From Chaetoderma sp. LZ-2023a (taxonomy: Eukaryota; Mollusca; Caudofoveata; Chaetodermatida; Chaetodermatidae), in assembly GCA_034401795.1 (NCBI GenBank), contig CM067370.1, positions 61,110,369 to 61,174,368 on the forward strand: a stretch of 64,000 bases of DNA, read 5' to 3'. Both the position numbers and the translations under genes were made by a program. Position 1 is the first letter of the stretch; each line of letters opens with the position of its first letter. The notes under the pieces were generated by a model that was not told the origin of the DNA, did no database searches, and saw only the letters and a list, made by a program, of their open reading frames with translations. Shown here piece by piece: positions 24,154 to 37,175 of this stretch.

Positions 24154-24385
24154 TTAACCCTTTAGCCCCCAAATTTGTTTTTTAAATTCCAATTTTCTCA
24201 CAGAAAATGCCCATTTGCATACCAAGAGACTATTTTTGAAAATTTACCACTGGAATGACTGGCTCGGTTATCGAGCCAGTCATTCCTGTGGTAAATTTTC
24301 AAAAATTGTCTTATGTTGGTCTGCAATTGGATCCCAAGACCACTTTAGAAGACATTTTTGGCTGATATGAGTGTTAAAGGGTTAA
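24154..24385. mobile_element. TTAA-flanked palindromic MITE, best full-length copy
   Basis: The 232-bp unit begins TTAACCCTTTAGC and ends GTGTTAAAGGGTTAA. Both ends carry TTAA, and the terminal inverted repeat is about CCCTTTA(A/G)C. The centre is a near-perfect hairpin (24233-24266 and 24272-24305, 34-bp arms, one mismatch, 5-bp loop GTTAT). TTAA target duplication with CCCTTT-like ends is what piggyBac-group elements leave, so a piggyBac-type MITE is inferred. Confidence 0.75.
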
Positions 24386-24503
24386 GCTAATAATATAGTC
24401 TTAAAACAGTGGTTTACATTAAAATAGTGATATATATCATATAATACTATACATTACTAGATGACTATTTTCATATAAACCACTGTATTAACACTATAAG
24501 CTT

Positions 24504-25790
24504 AACAAGAGGCCCAATGGGCCTGTATCGCTCACCTGGAACATTGGCATTTCAACTAATCTTACATATTAATTAATAATAAGGAAAAATTAGTTATTTA
24601 TTAGTTTTTCCTTATTATGAATCATCCTGGGATCGGGACCAACTTTTTCGGAAATAATCTTACATAAGTTTTACATCCATCGGTGTCACTTCCAATGACG
24701 CTCAGTCAAATTGTTTAGTTTTCGAGATATTGACAACAATCTCTGGACTGTTTTTTTGCATTGGTGATTTTGAACAATGTTTAAGCGAAAATAGGTGATA
24801 TCAGCGCTAACAAAAGGTGGTTTCTTAACTGTCTCACTGCTGCAAGCCAGTGTAGCCAATAATTTCAATTTTCAAAAGCTCTTGACTTGTTTAATATTTT
24901 GAAAACAATTGGACTGAAAGTTGTTGGCGGCCTAGCCACCAACAACTTTCAGTCCAATTGTTTTCAAAATATTTATCAGATATAACCTTTGGAATGTCGT
25001 CTGCAAAAACTCAGCAGTCAAACGGCTACTAGAGGGTTAAATACAATTGAAGAAAATGGTCTCTAAAGGCAGGTAGGTGGTCTTTATAGCAGGTTATTCC
25101 CCCACCACAACAATCCATTTAACACATGTGCATCTTGTTGAATCACCAAGTTAGCAGCAGGGGTAGGGTGAGCTGGAGTTGATTTAGAAAATAATTTGAC
25201 TGAAGGCAGCAACAACAACTTTCATTGCTGCCTAAGGCAGCAACAACTTTCAATCAAATACATTTCAAAATATTTTTACGAGCATAGATGTCAGAGCACA
25301 ATACATGTTAGATATTTACTTTACGGTGGCCATGTTTTTTACCTATCAACTTCCCATGAACAAACTTTAATGGCCCTTGGTCCATAATCATATCCCCAAA
25401 ATTTCAGCCCGATCCGTTCAGCGGTTCTGCAAAACAAGTCGTTTTCACGAAATCTAGGTCATCCAAGATGGCCGCTGACCCATTTGGCCAATCAAGCTCC
25501 TTCGAACAAACTTGGTTCAGCTCTTGCCCTATATGATATTTCGTGAGTTTTGAATCGATCCACCAAGCAGTTTCAGAGATTTTTAGACGTTTCCTAAAAT
25601 CGGCCAAAATCCAAGATGGTCTCCGGCCCAATTGGCCGATCTGCTTTGTTTGAACAAACTTGGATCCGTATGTCCTACGGATACTTCCTGCCAAATATAA
25701 TTGAAATCGGCCCAGTGGTTCTTGAGAAGTCGTTTAAAGAAAAATGTCGACGGCTGCCATGGCATAAGCTCACTTGGCCATGTGATCTAA
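24504..25790 (+). mobile_element. AACAAGAGGCCC family element, full length
   Basis: Left end AACAAGAGGCCCAATGGGCC, then TCGCTCACCTGG. Right end CATGGCATAAGCTCACTTGG, then CCATGTGATCTAA. The interior carries a 39-bp hairpin (24893-24973) and units with CCAAGATGGCCGCTGACCCA, TTCGAACAAACTTGGTTCAG and GAAATCGGCCCAGTGGTTCT. Open frames on both strands in the interior (24686-24868 and 25196-25813) are repeat artefacts. Confidence 0.75.
24893..24973. repeat. 39-bp near-perfect hairpin
   Basis: Arms 24893-24931 and 24935-24973 with one mismatch and a 3-bp loop. The arm begins AATATTTTGAAAACAATTGG. Only the left arm survives in the related copy near 45927. Confidence 0.9.
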
Positions 25791-27480
25791 TAATATACTA
25801 TATTAGTCAATAGTTCTATGTCATATGCTTAGAATAAATTAATGGTAAATTTATACATTATGGTTTTGTCGGGAATCTAACTCCTTAGATAACTTGGCAT
25901 CTCTGCTGACGCCATTAAAATTTCGATCTTTTTGTAAGCCGATATGTCTCGTAGTAGCCAGAGGGTCAATGCAGTGTTATATCGAATAGCGAGATTACAG
26001 GAGGAATTTATGATCCCCATGACACACTAGCCAATGCGTAGAACACACCATGCATTCCACAGGCTGTGTCAAACAGTAAAATAGCTAGTGCCCAGTGTTC
26101 ATAGGACTTCTCGTAATTTGGCATCATTCTAACACCAGCGAGTCCTTTCAACATTCATTGTGATAAATTTTCAGTAGCATGGAACAAATTGATCGGAGTT
26201 ATGGGCAAAGATTGTGGTGGCTGGTTCCACAAATGGCAATAATTTATACAACGGCAAATTCCCTGAAAAAATCCAGTGTAGCGATGCACATTAGTGGTCC
26301 CAAATTTTCTGTGCACCCTTTCTCACTGGGTTAAATCTGATGCATCCTGGATAACATTTTATTTTTGATGTTCTATTTTCTTCTACAGAAAGTCCTCAAC
26401 CATTCATAATGCTCTAATTTTGAAGCTGTTCCCTCATTCGCCTACTTTGTACTTTGCACCAAAGCAACATTCCATGATATCTGTCTTGTTTTCAGCCACT
26501 AATGTCCCTATACAGCCAATATAACTTGTGATGACGGGCATACATACATACACTTAAGCGTAAGATAACATTGGCAGATTGCTCGAGATATACCATGTAA
26601 TGTTCAAAGACAATGTCCATCTGCTGATTAAATGTGAATACAATATCTTTGTACCGTTTGATTTTCCGGGCAGGTCAGGAAACTGTTGAAACCATTCCAT
26701 TCAGTGCAGCCAGAAATGCTATCATTCCTTTCCTCGGGTATTGAAAATCCATGACAAAAACAGGATGATATCACTTGTATTGTCAATAGATGCATTGCTA
26801 GCAGAAAATACATTAGCTGTTATTCCCGTAGTACAAATAGTAAAACTGCCCTACAAGGAAATCCATTGTTATACAGATTTCATCCCTGTATAGATCACTT
26901 GTGTAAAGTATCATTGAGATCGGATGAGCCATTGTTGAGAAATAAGTTGATTTAAAAACCTTAACCAAAAGTGCACTGGCAATATTACATGAAAAAAGTC
27001 CAAAACCGTGAAAAAGTTTAAATGGCCCAAAATGAAATCTATTGTTATGCAGATCACATCCCTGTATAGTATAGATCACTTCTGTATAGTTTCATTGAGA
27101 TCGGATGCGCCATTGTTGAAAAATAAATTGATTTAAAAACCTTAACCATGTGCTCAAATAACGGCCACCGCCACGGAATTAGTGATCTCTGTCTCGCTCT
27201 CTGCTTCACAGGTGAGACAAAAATGGCTGTCTTCTGAGCTTTGAGGAAGGGCACAATGTGTAGGGGTACATATTCAGTGAATGCTGTCGCTCTAGTTGGG
27301 TGCACCATGTTGATGGCAGCCATGTCAAGCACTTATTGTTGCTTGTGTGAGTGGATTGGCATGAACATGTGAAGATGTCTGATTTGATCTCTGCTTCCCT
27401 TCATACAAGAATTTGATCGATTCATTCAAGCTCATTTCAAGGGCTGTCTTTCATTGTCAAGGATTCTAATACTGGACTCT
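25791..27480. other. Intergenic, diverged repeats only
   Basis: A duplicated piece (GATCACTT(G/C)TGTA...GTTTCATTGAGATCGGATG) occurs near 26893 and 27073, about 180 bp apart. Open frames on the - strand at 26628-27332 lie across these repeats and have no recognised domain. Confidence 0.45.
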
Positions 27481-29200
27481 ACGCCGGGTCCAGATAGACA
27501 TCATACTATGCAAGACAGAAGCAACGGGATGCTCGTTCCTATGGAGGTCTAATAAACAACCGAACTAGGTATACTGATGACCCTCTAGTAATAAAACTGT
27601 CATCAGAGCAAAAAGCATTATGGCTGCGCATCTGTCAAAGTGGCCAAGTGCAGACCTCACCAAACTACGCCGGGCACACAATAACATTCTGCGACACATT
27701 AGCGAACACTTAAAAGATCTTGCTATTCAACAAACAGACTCCCTAGCAGACGAAATCAGCCACGGATAACTCACAAAATGTTTCGGGCAGCCCGAGCCCG
27801 GAGAGTTACTGACTACACAACTCTGAAGGACACTTTATCGGGACTGACCAGGGCAAAGCCGAGGCAATCCGAGAATGGTTCAAGGAACAGTTCACTGACC
27901 ACGATGATGAGCCCTTGCAGCTGTTCTCATTACTAACACCAATTAAAACAGAAGTTGAGGCCTGAAAAATGGACATGCATCTGGACCTGATGCCATGAGC
28001 AATGAACTATTCAAATATGTAAGTGATATCTCAAAACTGATCAGGGACCTAATCAATTCGGCTTTTATGCACCACTTCTCCATCGGTGCTGTAGGCCAAG
28101 GCACCCGTGTCGCGCTACCTAAGCCCAAGAAGCCACCACCACCCACCCACCCCCCAATCTGCAGCCCATTGTGCTCCTCAACAGCATAAGCTAAATCTTA
28201 TCCAATGTTACTCTAATGCAGCGGAGACAAAATTGGTGACTTCACCGGATCATGTCAGTGGCTTCAAAACGCTGCGCAAACATTCTATGGGTTCAACACA
28301 TGCTTGTGTCGGTAGTCCTGCCCAAACACTGGGATTTCCACAAAATGGGAATTGACATGTCAAGAGCCTTTGAGACAATTAAACGCTCAAAGATGCTAGA
28401 TGTACTATGCCAGGCCAGTTGCAATGAAGATGAGCTATGACTGGTGAGACTACTGCTTGCAGACACCAAGCTGAGAGTACGAGTCAAGTCAGTAAAGTCT
28501 AGATTTTGAGGCATCAATCGGCTCTCCAAAGTGAGATGGTCTATATCCTGTGCTTTTCACCTGTTACGTTGCTGCTGCATTGAAATCCGTGCAGGAAAAT
28601 TCCACGACCCAACCCCCATGTCAATACTGGGTATGCCGCTAGCGATGGAATATGCCGACGATGTGGACTTCATAGACGAGGAAAAGAAACCCCTTGACGA
28701 CCTCTCAATCGCTGCAAGCAAACTAAAAATTGAGAATCTCTGAATGAATCCAAAACAGTTCACCCATATATACCTATCTACAAAGCATGAAACTAAAGAA
28801 AATGACAATCCACTTCGTGGCGGCGAACCATGGAGGAAAAGTAAAATCCTGGGCACACTGCTGACATTGCTGTGTCATGGGGAACATAGCTTTCCAGTAC
28901 TGGAAGCTACGATTTCATAGATCAAAGATGCCCTTGATAAAAAGACTACGTTTATACAACGCAACCTGTGTATCCTTGATGCTGTATAACTAACAGCTGG
29001 CCAGCTCCAGACACCTCTAGACAAACTTGATGCCTGCCACCGCAAACACCTACGCACCATGACTGGACACTGATAGGCAGACAGCATAATTTCCAATGAT
29101 TCACTATACAAGATGTGTAATACGTCACCGCTGTCTGTAAAAGTCAACCAGAAAAGATGGTCCATGTTTGGCCATGTGCTAAGGATGCCAGAATAATTAG
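27480..29200 (+). pseudogene. Non-LTR retrotransposon reverse transcriptase remnant
   Basis: Homology pieces in shifting + frames follow the order of a LINE reverse transcriptase: KAEAIREWFKEQFTDHDDEP (about 27857), GHASGPDAMSNELFKYVSD (about 27970), FSIGAVGQGTRVALPKPKKP (about 28077), DMSRAFETIKRSKMLDVL (about 28354), LLLADTKLRVRVKS (about 28450), MEYADDVDFIDEE (28645-28683) with the catalytic YADD at 28651-28662, then MFGHVLRMPE near 29170. Many stops and frameshifts interrupt it. Shadow open frames on the - strand (28293-28529, 28557-28856, 28875-29309) are not genes. Clade not assigned. It lies between the two cellular genes. Confidence 0.88.
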
Positions 29201-29819
29201 GGTGATCTTTTTCTTTTTGGGGGGTGGGTGGAATGGATAAGTCTCCTGAATACGATGGCACATTGATGGTTGTCCACAGTTCATCGTAGAGGAAAATAAG
29301 TACTAACATCTCATTACATGATTTATTAGCAGTCTGGAAATACGCATTCAGTGCGAGATTGTGTGGTGGTGCCGGTTCTCATTGTTATGGTTTGATCTCT
29401 GATTGCGATACAGTTGTTATATTTACAAAACTGAGGACACTCAATCTTGACCCAATTACAGACTAGACATGGCAAATGGCTCGCTTCTGCTCAAAGAGAA
29501 TGATGAACGGCTGACTAGTCGAATATTTTTCGTTATCCGTTTAAAAAACTGGTTGCGATATCAGTCACTGTTGTAATGATCAGTCTACCCACGGTTTCTT
29601 TCTAATGAACTGGATCAATGTTTGGTTGAAAAAGTGGAGACATGGTCACGCTGTTGTTGCCTGAATGTAGGTTATCAGTACTAAATCCTTCACATTGTTG
29701 AACTAATGCTACCATGCATTTCTTATGGGCAATCCTTTGGGCATAGAATGGATGTCTCAAACAAGGGGCTTGTATCACTCGCATGTAACAAGCATTTCAA
29801 CTAGAAAAGCCATCGTTCC
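29201..29819. other. Intergenic, nothing recognised
   Basis: No coding signal after the reverse transcriptase remnant. A short G-run occurs at about 29219-29230. Confidence 0.4.
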
Positions 29820-32520
29820 TAGAATCTAGGGTTTTGCCAGAATCGCAAAAAGAAAAATAATCCAAGATGGCCAGCCACCAGTCAAATTGACCGATTGGCT
29901 AACTTTTTGCATCTATGGGCCAATGATGAATCCTGTCAAATTTTATTTTAATCCATCTGGTGGTTCTTCAGGAGTCATTCAAAATTTCTCATTATTTTCA
30001 TACAGAACTTTTGGTGGACAATTCAAGATGGATGCCAAATGGTTGATCTGACAATTTCTAACATGCAGAATTTGACACCGCCATAAATATAAAGACATTT
30101 TCACTATCAAAATTTTTCAAATAAAAGCATCCAATATGGACGCCAAATACTAAATTCTGATTGGTTCCATGTCCTTTAATGTACTAACTTCCCTTGAACA
30201 AAGGGGAATTCCCCATATGGTCGCTAATCATATTCATAAAATTTTGGCCAGATATCTTCAGGTGTTTTAGTGAAAACTAGATCATCCAAGGAAAAAGCTC
30301 CCATGCAAGATGAGCAAAGATCCTTTCAATAGAACTTGAGTGATCATCCGGAAATGCAATTTTATGTAATTAATTAGGTAACCGTGACCTCGACGCCAAA
30401 ATCGATAGGCTTCTTCAGACCACCAAGGGCAAGCTCCAACGCCAGAGTAGTAATGATCCCTTCAATAGAATGAGTTAACATCCAGAAATGCAATATTTCA
30501 ATTAATTAGGTCACCGTGACCGTTTGGCACAAAAATCGGTATGGTTCTTTAGACCACCAAGGAAAAGCTCACACGTCAGATTGGTAACGATCCTTCTATA
30601 AAACTAGTTATCATTTGGAAATTAAAGCCTGAATGGACAAAGCAAACGCCCTATATAACACCCATATAAATGGGCCCTAACTATGAAATAACCATACCCT
30701 AAAATGTATACAAAACCAATCTCGCCTTCAAAACCAATCAAATAAAAAAATCCAACATGGCCTCCAAGACACTGCTCTGATGATTGATGCTTTTTTACGT
30801 GCTAACTTCCATTCAACAAACTTAAATGGCCCTTAGTCCCTATTCATACTTCCCAAATTTAGGCCAGGTAAGCTTATGCCGTGGCGACCATTCGTGAAAC
30901 TTCTCAAGAAACACTGGCCCGCTTTCAGTAATATTTTGCAGGAAGCATCCTTAAGGCATGGAGATCAAAGTGTGTTCAAACAAACCCTTCGGCCAATTTG
31001 CCTGGTGGCCATCTTGGATTTTGGCCAATATTTTACGTCTAAAAATCTCTGAAACCGCTTAGGGGATCGATTCAACTCATGAAATACAAGCCTGCAGATT
31101 TCACGCTAACGACTGTTCCGTGGGGGGTTCGGAACCGGAAAAATGTTTCCCAGTGTGTTTTGATCACATTACTAAATTAAATTTGTATCATGCATTGATC
31201 AAACATACCGTAATTGCAATGAACAACCTTCTTTCAGTAACAAAATCAGAACTAAACGATAATTTTCCGACATGACCAAATCGAGATTTACTTTTTGAAG
31301 TTTGCAGACGTATATTTTGACGAAAGCTAGAGTAGCAGAAGGGGAGGTAATTGGGCTGCCGTGAAAATTCAGACCATTTCAGAATACAACGGATTTCAAT
31401 TGTGTCTTCCTGTTTGTATGCTTGGCTATGTATACATGTATCTGTTTATAGATTTTTTGCCAATAAAATATTCTGATTGAGCAGATTCCTATTCTATCGG
31501 CCCGCCGCCTGTATGAAAAAATAAATCACACAGATTTAACACAACTGGTTCAAGGGAACTTAATTGGGAACATTGTTCAGCAGCCATCTTGGATAACCTA
31601 GTTCTCACAAAAACGTCTTCGCAGAACTGCTGAATGGATCAAGCCGAAACATGGGAGATATGATTAGGGACTAATGGCAATTACAATTTATTCAATGGAA
31701 GCTCATAGGTAAAAAAACATGGCTGATCTAGACAATAAAAATTTAGCATGTTTGCCAGCCATATTGGAATTTGTTTATTTAATGGATTTTGAAGCTGAAA
31801 TTGGTTTTATACCAATTTTCATCGGTATGTTGATTTCAAATTTCCACTTTCAAAACTTTGTCAGCCATCTTGGATATTTTCCTGCCAAAAAAAACGCCCA
31901 TACTAAAGCAATCGCAAATTTAGAATGGCATCTTCGAGAACTGGCCAGATTTCAGTTAAATTTGAGAGGAAGCATCCTTAAGGCATAGATACCCAAGTTC
32001 AAAGGAAGCAGATGGACTAATTTGAACGGTGGCCATCTTAGATTTCATTCAGATTTTTTAAAAACATCGATAAGCCTCCAAAATCGCTTGGGAGAGTGAT
32101 TAACAAAATCACGATAACCTAGGGCAAGAGCACCATGGCTGCCATGGACCCAGCAAAATTTAACGTTTGGTCATATTGGATGCTTTTGAAGCCAAAATTG
32201 GTTTTATAGTTTTTGGGTGTGCCGATTTCAAATTTCCAAACTGTCGGATAAACAGTTTAGCGCCCATATTGGATCTTTTCCCCCGCCTATAACTCACATA
32301 CCGGTACTAAAGTAATAGGATATTTAATATGTCTTCCTCTCGAGAACCACTGGCTCTATTTCAATTATATGGCAATTTCAAATTTATGACATGGATAAAC
32401 GAGTTGGCGGCCATGGGATTATTTTCGTGCCATAAACTCCAACACTAAGGCAATACGAAATGTAAAATGTTGTCTTCTCGAGAACCAGTGGACCAATCAC
32501 CACTAAGTAGATATTAATAC
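29820..32520. repeat. Patchwork of AAGATGGCCGCC-type repeat pieces in both orientations
   Basis: Repeated fragments such as CCAAGATGGCC, CTTGAACAAA, GGCCATCTTGGATTTTGGCC and GGTCACCGTGACC occur in both orientations without clear element ends. The 89-codon frame at 31719-31988 translates repeat sequence (AILEFVYLMDFEAEIGFIPI). This looks like several nested and truncated members of the family seen whole at 24504-25790. Confidence 0.6.
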
Positions 32521-33824
32521 CTAGTTTATGTACTCATATTTTAGAATGCCATGGGATGTCCTTGTTGGCACCCTTTCTAGATATCACGTAGAACAGTTAT
32601 GTTTGGTTATCATTTAAAATGTATCACATCTTAAATGTCATAAAATGTAACAAGGTAAAACTCACTGATTGGCTGGTCAAGGTTTAATGATGAAAGCATG
32701 ACATTTTACACAAAATACACAATGAGGAGCCATGATCCAATATGTAAACTTTCAACAATCCAGTTGGCTGCTTTCAGAATCACAACGGTTAGACCGCACT
32801 ATAAAGAACACTTTTTGAGGCCACAAGATAGTGCTAATTTTGGATGATCATTTCAAAACACCCGCCTTAACTGTCTGCCTGTTGAACTTCTGCAGACTAC
32901 ATTTTCCATGGTGTTTAACTCTGGATATGTGAATATTTTGCAAACAATTTGACAAAGTTCTTTGTGGCTAACCAACAGCTTCCAGTCAAATTTCCAATTG
33001 CAGCAGTCAGACAGTTAAGGAAAAAACATCTTGTGGCACCAAAAGCCATTACCTATGGCAACTAATTGTTTGATCTTTTCTGAGGTGCCTGCTAGACAAA
33101 TTTGGCCAAACAATGGCTATCATTCTGATAGTCCACTGATAGAATCCGCGAATAAATAACAAGCCTGGCAATATTAGTAGTAGTAATATTATTACTGTAA
33201 TTAAAGAGATTATAATAATAATAGTAACTATCAAATAACTTATACACTATACTTACGCCTTTGTTTCATCACATGTTCACTACAATGTATATATAACTTA
33301 TTATCATTAAATATAAAAAAGATGACTCAGTAATTTGTGTCCGATGAGAAGTATGTAATGGGAGACATGGCTAGTTACATTTATAGAGCAAAATGAGATT
33401 GAGAAGAGCAGAATAAAAAGGCAAGGGTAGTTACAGATAATTTGTTTTAGTGTATCAAAATTTTTCAAAATGTACAATTTAATTCGCCAACGGCAACATA
33501 ATAGTTTACAGCGATCGCTCAAAACCTGCTACACACCGACATTAGGGCCAAATTCACGAATTTGTGAATAAGATCCCTGAAGGTCAATCGTATCTATATG
33601 ACTGTATAAATTTAATATTATAATAGTTAATAAAACAGTAACATAATTCCCTGACGAGGGTCAGAAATAACAACATTGGTCCTCTAGTCCAACTTAGGCT
33701 CTTTTTGTACGTGTCAATCTGATTTGTATGATTATGTCATTATTAAATCTGTGTTGTATCATGGTATCCTGTCATCGCTAATGTAGATGTAGCATACATA
33801 ACAGACCTACTACTAGAAGTTTTA

Positions 33825-33875
<51 letters not shown>

Positions 33876-36800
33876 GTCAAAATCAATTATTAATTCTAGT
33901 AATTGTGTGTTAAATAAAAGCAAGAATGGAATACAAACATATCTAAAGAACACACAATACTGAAATTTTGTTTCGCTTGGGGCCCCTAAATCATAACATT
34001 CATTTGTCTGTCTGTCCATCCACAATATCTTGTAAACCAGGTATATGCCTCACTTATGATCACTCAGATGCAACTTTTGAAGGATTGCTCTTCAGTCAAG
34101 AATTTATTTTGTATACATCTAACTCCCATAAGGGAGCCATATGGGATGTTCTAAGTAAGAAGGTTCAGTATATATTTCCAGTTTGCAAAATAAAATGGGA
34201 GAACAAATGTGTAGCAAGTGTCTACGTATGACTGGCGAGACAAAACAATTCAAGGTTGATATAGTCATCATTAATGGTTTTATTTGGAGCCACAAATCTT
34301 GTAAAACAACCACTACATTAAACAGTGATAGGGGGATATACACAGGACTTCAGCTAAATTATTGGTGATCGTGAACTATGCTAAGCGTTCGACATCAACA
34401 AGTTGCGACTGTGACTACATATATATGAGATGATCTCTGTGACTCCTGTACAAACAAACCACTTAAAAGTACAAAACCATTCACAAATATGTGGATTCAA
34501 TGTACATATCAATCCATGGAAGAAATTACTGCCAATCATTAATAGATGTTTCAAATACCAGACTGCCGCAACCACCATGAGCAGACTGATTAAATATATT
34601 CATTTAAGCCATTATCTGATCTCACTCTGATTCAGATATACTGTTTCACCAGAAATACGTGCTTGACCATGACATTTTCTATTTTTCGAAAAGGGATTGC
34701 CATCCACAGCTGTTAAATATATTGAAATTCAATAGACTAAGATGATAGTGCTTTAGGTAGCAATAGCTTCCAATATCCAGAATAATCCCAGGCCTCCAAG
34801 CAACCATCAGCATTAACATTTTCTTAGAATATATTGATGAGATTTCACGGGTAGGTCAGCTATGGTGATAAGCAGCATGATTTTTTGGGTTAGTCAGACC
34901 ATCCATCTATCCGTCTTGCAGACCCTCTGTGCGTGCAGATTTTCACGATTTTGTTCAATTACTTCTACAAGTACATGGAGCTAATCATAACGAAAATATA
35001 TGAAACAGGTTTTGACTCTAATATAGAAATCGCTAAAAAAAGTATAGGAGCACTTGTAGGCCTGTATTCCTACATGTAAAGAATTTCTGTGTTCTGCAGT
35101 ATTGAAAGTTACAGCTAAGCATGGGTTAAAGCTTCTAGTCACGAGTCTAGTTTATCACTATGGCAACAACTGAAAAAGAAATAGCTTATTGACCATCTAT
35201 GATACTAATTTATGGTCAGCAGAAACCTATTATATGATTATGCCAAGCTGGTAGATGATTGCAGCGTGACCAGTGCAACAGTTTCCGTATCAATGCATTA
35301 TGCTACATCATGCCAACCATGCCAAAACACAGACTGGATTATTAAAATCATGATACATTACATATTCAATGCATTTATATAATATGGATTATACATAATA
35401 TTAATTAAAAGTTATTCAGGGTTCTGCCAAGAACTGGATCTAACACCATTTAGCACTAAAATTCTCAATGACCACCAAAAATGGTCCACACGGGTCAATG
35501 ACCCAAAACACTCAAAGGCCATATTCAGCATTCTCATATTTCATGAATTGAAATGGACACTAATTCAACTCGCACCACATGAAAAGATAGGTCCATTTGT
35601 CTTCAACGTTCCAGTGGCTCAGCAGAACCCTGGTTATTATCATTACTATAAGTTCACATGTGACAGTTAAATAACACTAGTCAATGTGACCCACATCTTT
35701 GATGAATAGCAATTATTTGCAGGAAGCAAGTATTTTCCACAATTCTAGTCCAATTTCTCCATGACCTGACATCAGAAATATGTATGCATCAAATTAACTA
35801 GTGTTATTGCCTCCAAATACCTTTCGCACCTAATTACGTAGTGTATAAATTCTTTTTGTAATTTGTCAAAATGTTGTCAAAGTCTGCTCAATTTAGGTTA
35901 TTATAGCTGCTCTCAGACAAAGCAGGGATTGAAATGGAATCTCTACTTCTATACTACGCATTTAAGATTTTGATGACATTATTTCAACCCATGCAACGTC
36001 GATCAGAAAAGGTACAGTGCAAAGAAAACAACAGTGGCTTCTGCCTCCAATTAACAGATAAAAATACAACACTAGGCCACACTGATTAGTTAATACCTAA
36101 AACATCTATACGTTAAAGATTTAAAATAGAAAACAATGCACCAGACATGCTTCCACAAGAATGTATGGACAAAATATGAAATGTGACAATGAAAATCTGT
36201 GCAAAAATACACACAGAACACATTACTATTAATCATAACAATAATGAGTTCTTTCACATAAAAAATAACCAAGGGATGTAAAACGTCCAGTTCAGGTCTG
36301 TGGGATTTTCTTACCATTGATATGTCTGGCTCTAATAACGAGACATTTTTTCAAGATATTGTTTCTTGCTTTAAATGAATCTTTTGCAAAGATGGATTAG
36401 TTTTCTTTGTCACTATCTGCAAATAAGTGTTTGGAATCGCTATTCAGATCTGCTGTTAAATATGGGTACAGCAGAGGCAGTGATTAATTTCTGACATCGC
36501 TCAAACTCGGCTAACACGATCTAATTTGGATAGCCTGTCCAAGAATATTTACTTATAATTTCAATTTGTAACATTTAATGTTAACTGTGCCATACACTTG
36601 TGAAGTTGTGATGATGTACTGATAGTCTAGTGGATACATAGATGATAAATTTGTGATCAAATCATGTTGAAACAAATAGTAAAGCTGCACAGACAATCAT
36701 AGAACACTGTCTCATATTACTATCTGCCATACCGCCTACTCGAAACATCTTTAAATTGGAGCTTAACGCCACCACTGCTCGACAAACAAGCAACGCACAG

Positions 36801-37119
36801 CGGCTATTGAAATCAGCCGATTATTGCTTCTATAACCAGCACAACATACAAACCGAGACAAATTGTGTGACTGATCAGCGAAATCCTCGCTACTCATGGC
36901 AAACTAAATGACGACAACGACAACTGATGAGAAATTATTTGTACGAGACCATCAACAGATATTACGTTAGCAATATTACTTTACATATTTCACAAAGTAT
37001 ACAGGAGGAATGGTTTGTATAAGTGCTTTTCTGTAGTTAGTATGCGTGTCTGACAGCAGTGTGTGTTTGTCAATAATAGATCTGTGCCTGTTGAATGTCG
37101 ATGATTCGTCATGTAACTA
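32521..37119. other. Intergenic and probable YWHAE 3' UTR side
   Basis: AT-rich. Contains the half-hairpin repeat near 32935-33000, the (TA)n run at 33828-33870 and the MITE-like CATTTGTCTGTCTGTCCATC piece near 34000. The portion immediately below 37120 is presumably the YWHAE 3' UTR, but I could not place a poly(A) site. Short open frames (33968-34231, 34430-34630, 36090-36317) have no recognised domain. Confidence 0.45.
33828..33870. repeat. (TA)n microsatellite
   Basis: About 21 TA units in a row. Confidence 0.95.
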
Positions 37120-37175
37120 TTATGATCCATCCTCACCATCTGCTTCTTGTACATTTTCTTTTGTTTGCTCCTCAC
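37120..37175 (-). CDS. YWHAE: 14-3-3 epsilon, last coding exon
   Basis: On the - strand, acceptor TTCTACAG is followed by GT (completing Gly) and GEEQTKENVQEADGEDGS, then TAA. The acidic, disordered C-terminal tail is typical of 14-3-3 epsilon (vertebrate form starts GEEQ...). Phase fits the one base left by the preceding exon. The C-terminal tail modulates access to the ligand groove. Confidence 0.9.

Noticed and set aside
28293..29309. Open frames on the - strand over the reverse transcriptase
   Set aside because: The + strand shows ordered reverse transcriptase motifs, including YADD. The - frames are shadows.
33825..34025. Hydrophobic open frame with an Ile-Tyr repeat tail
   Set aside because: The tail is the translated (TA)n microsatellite, with no other support.
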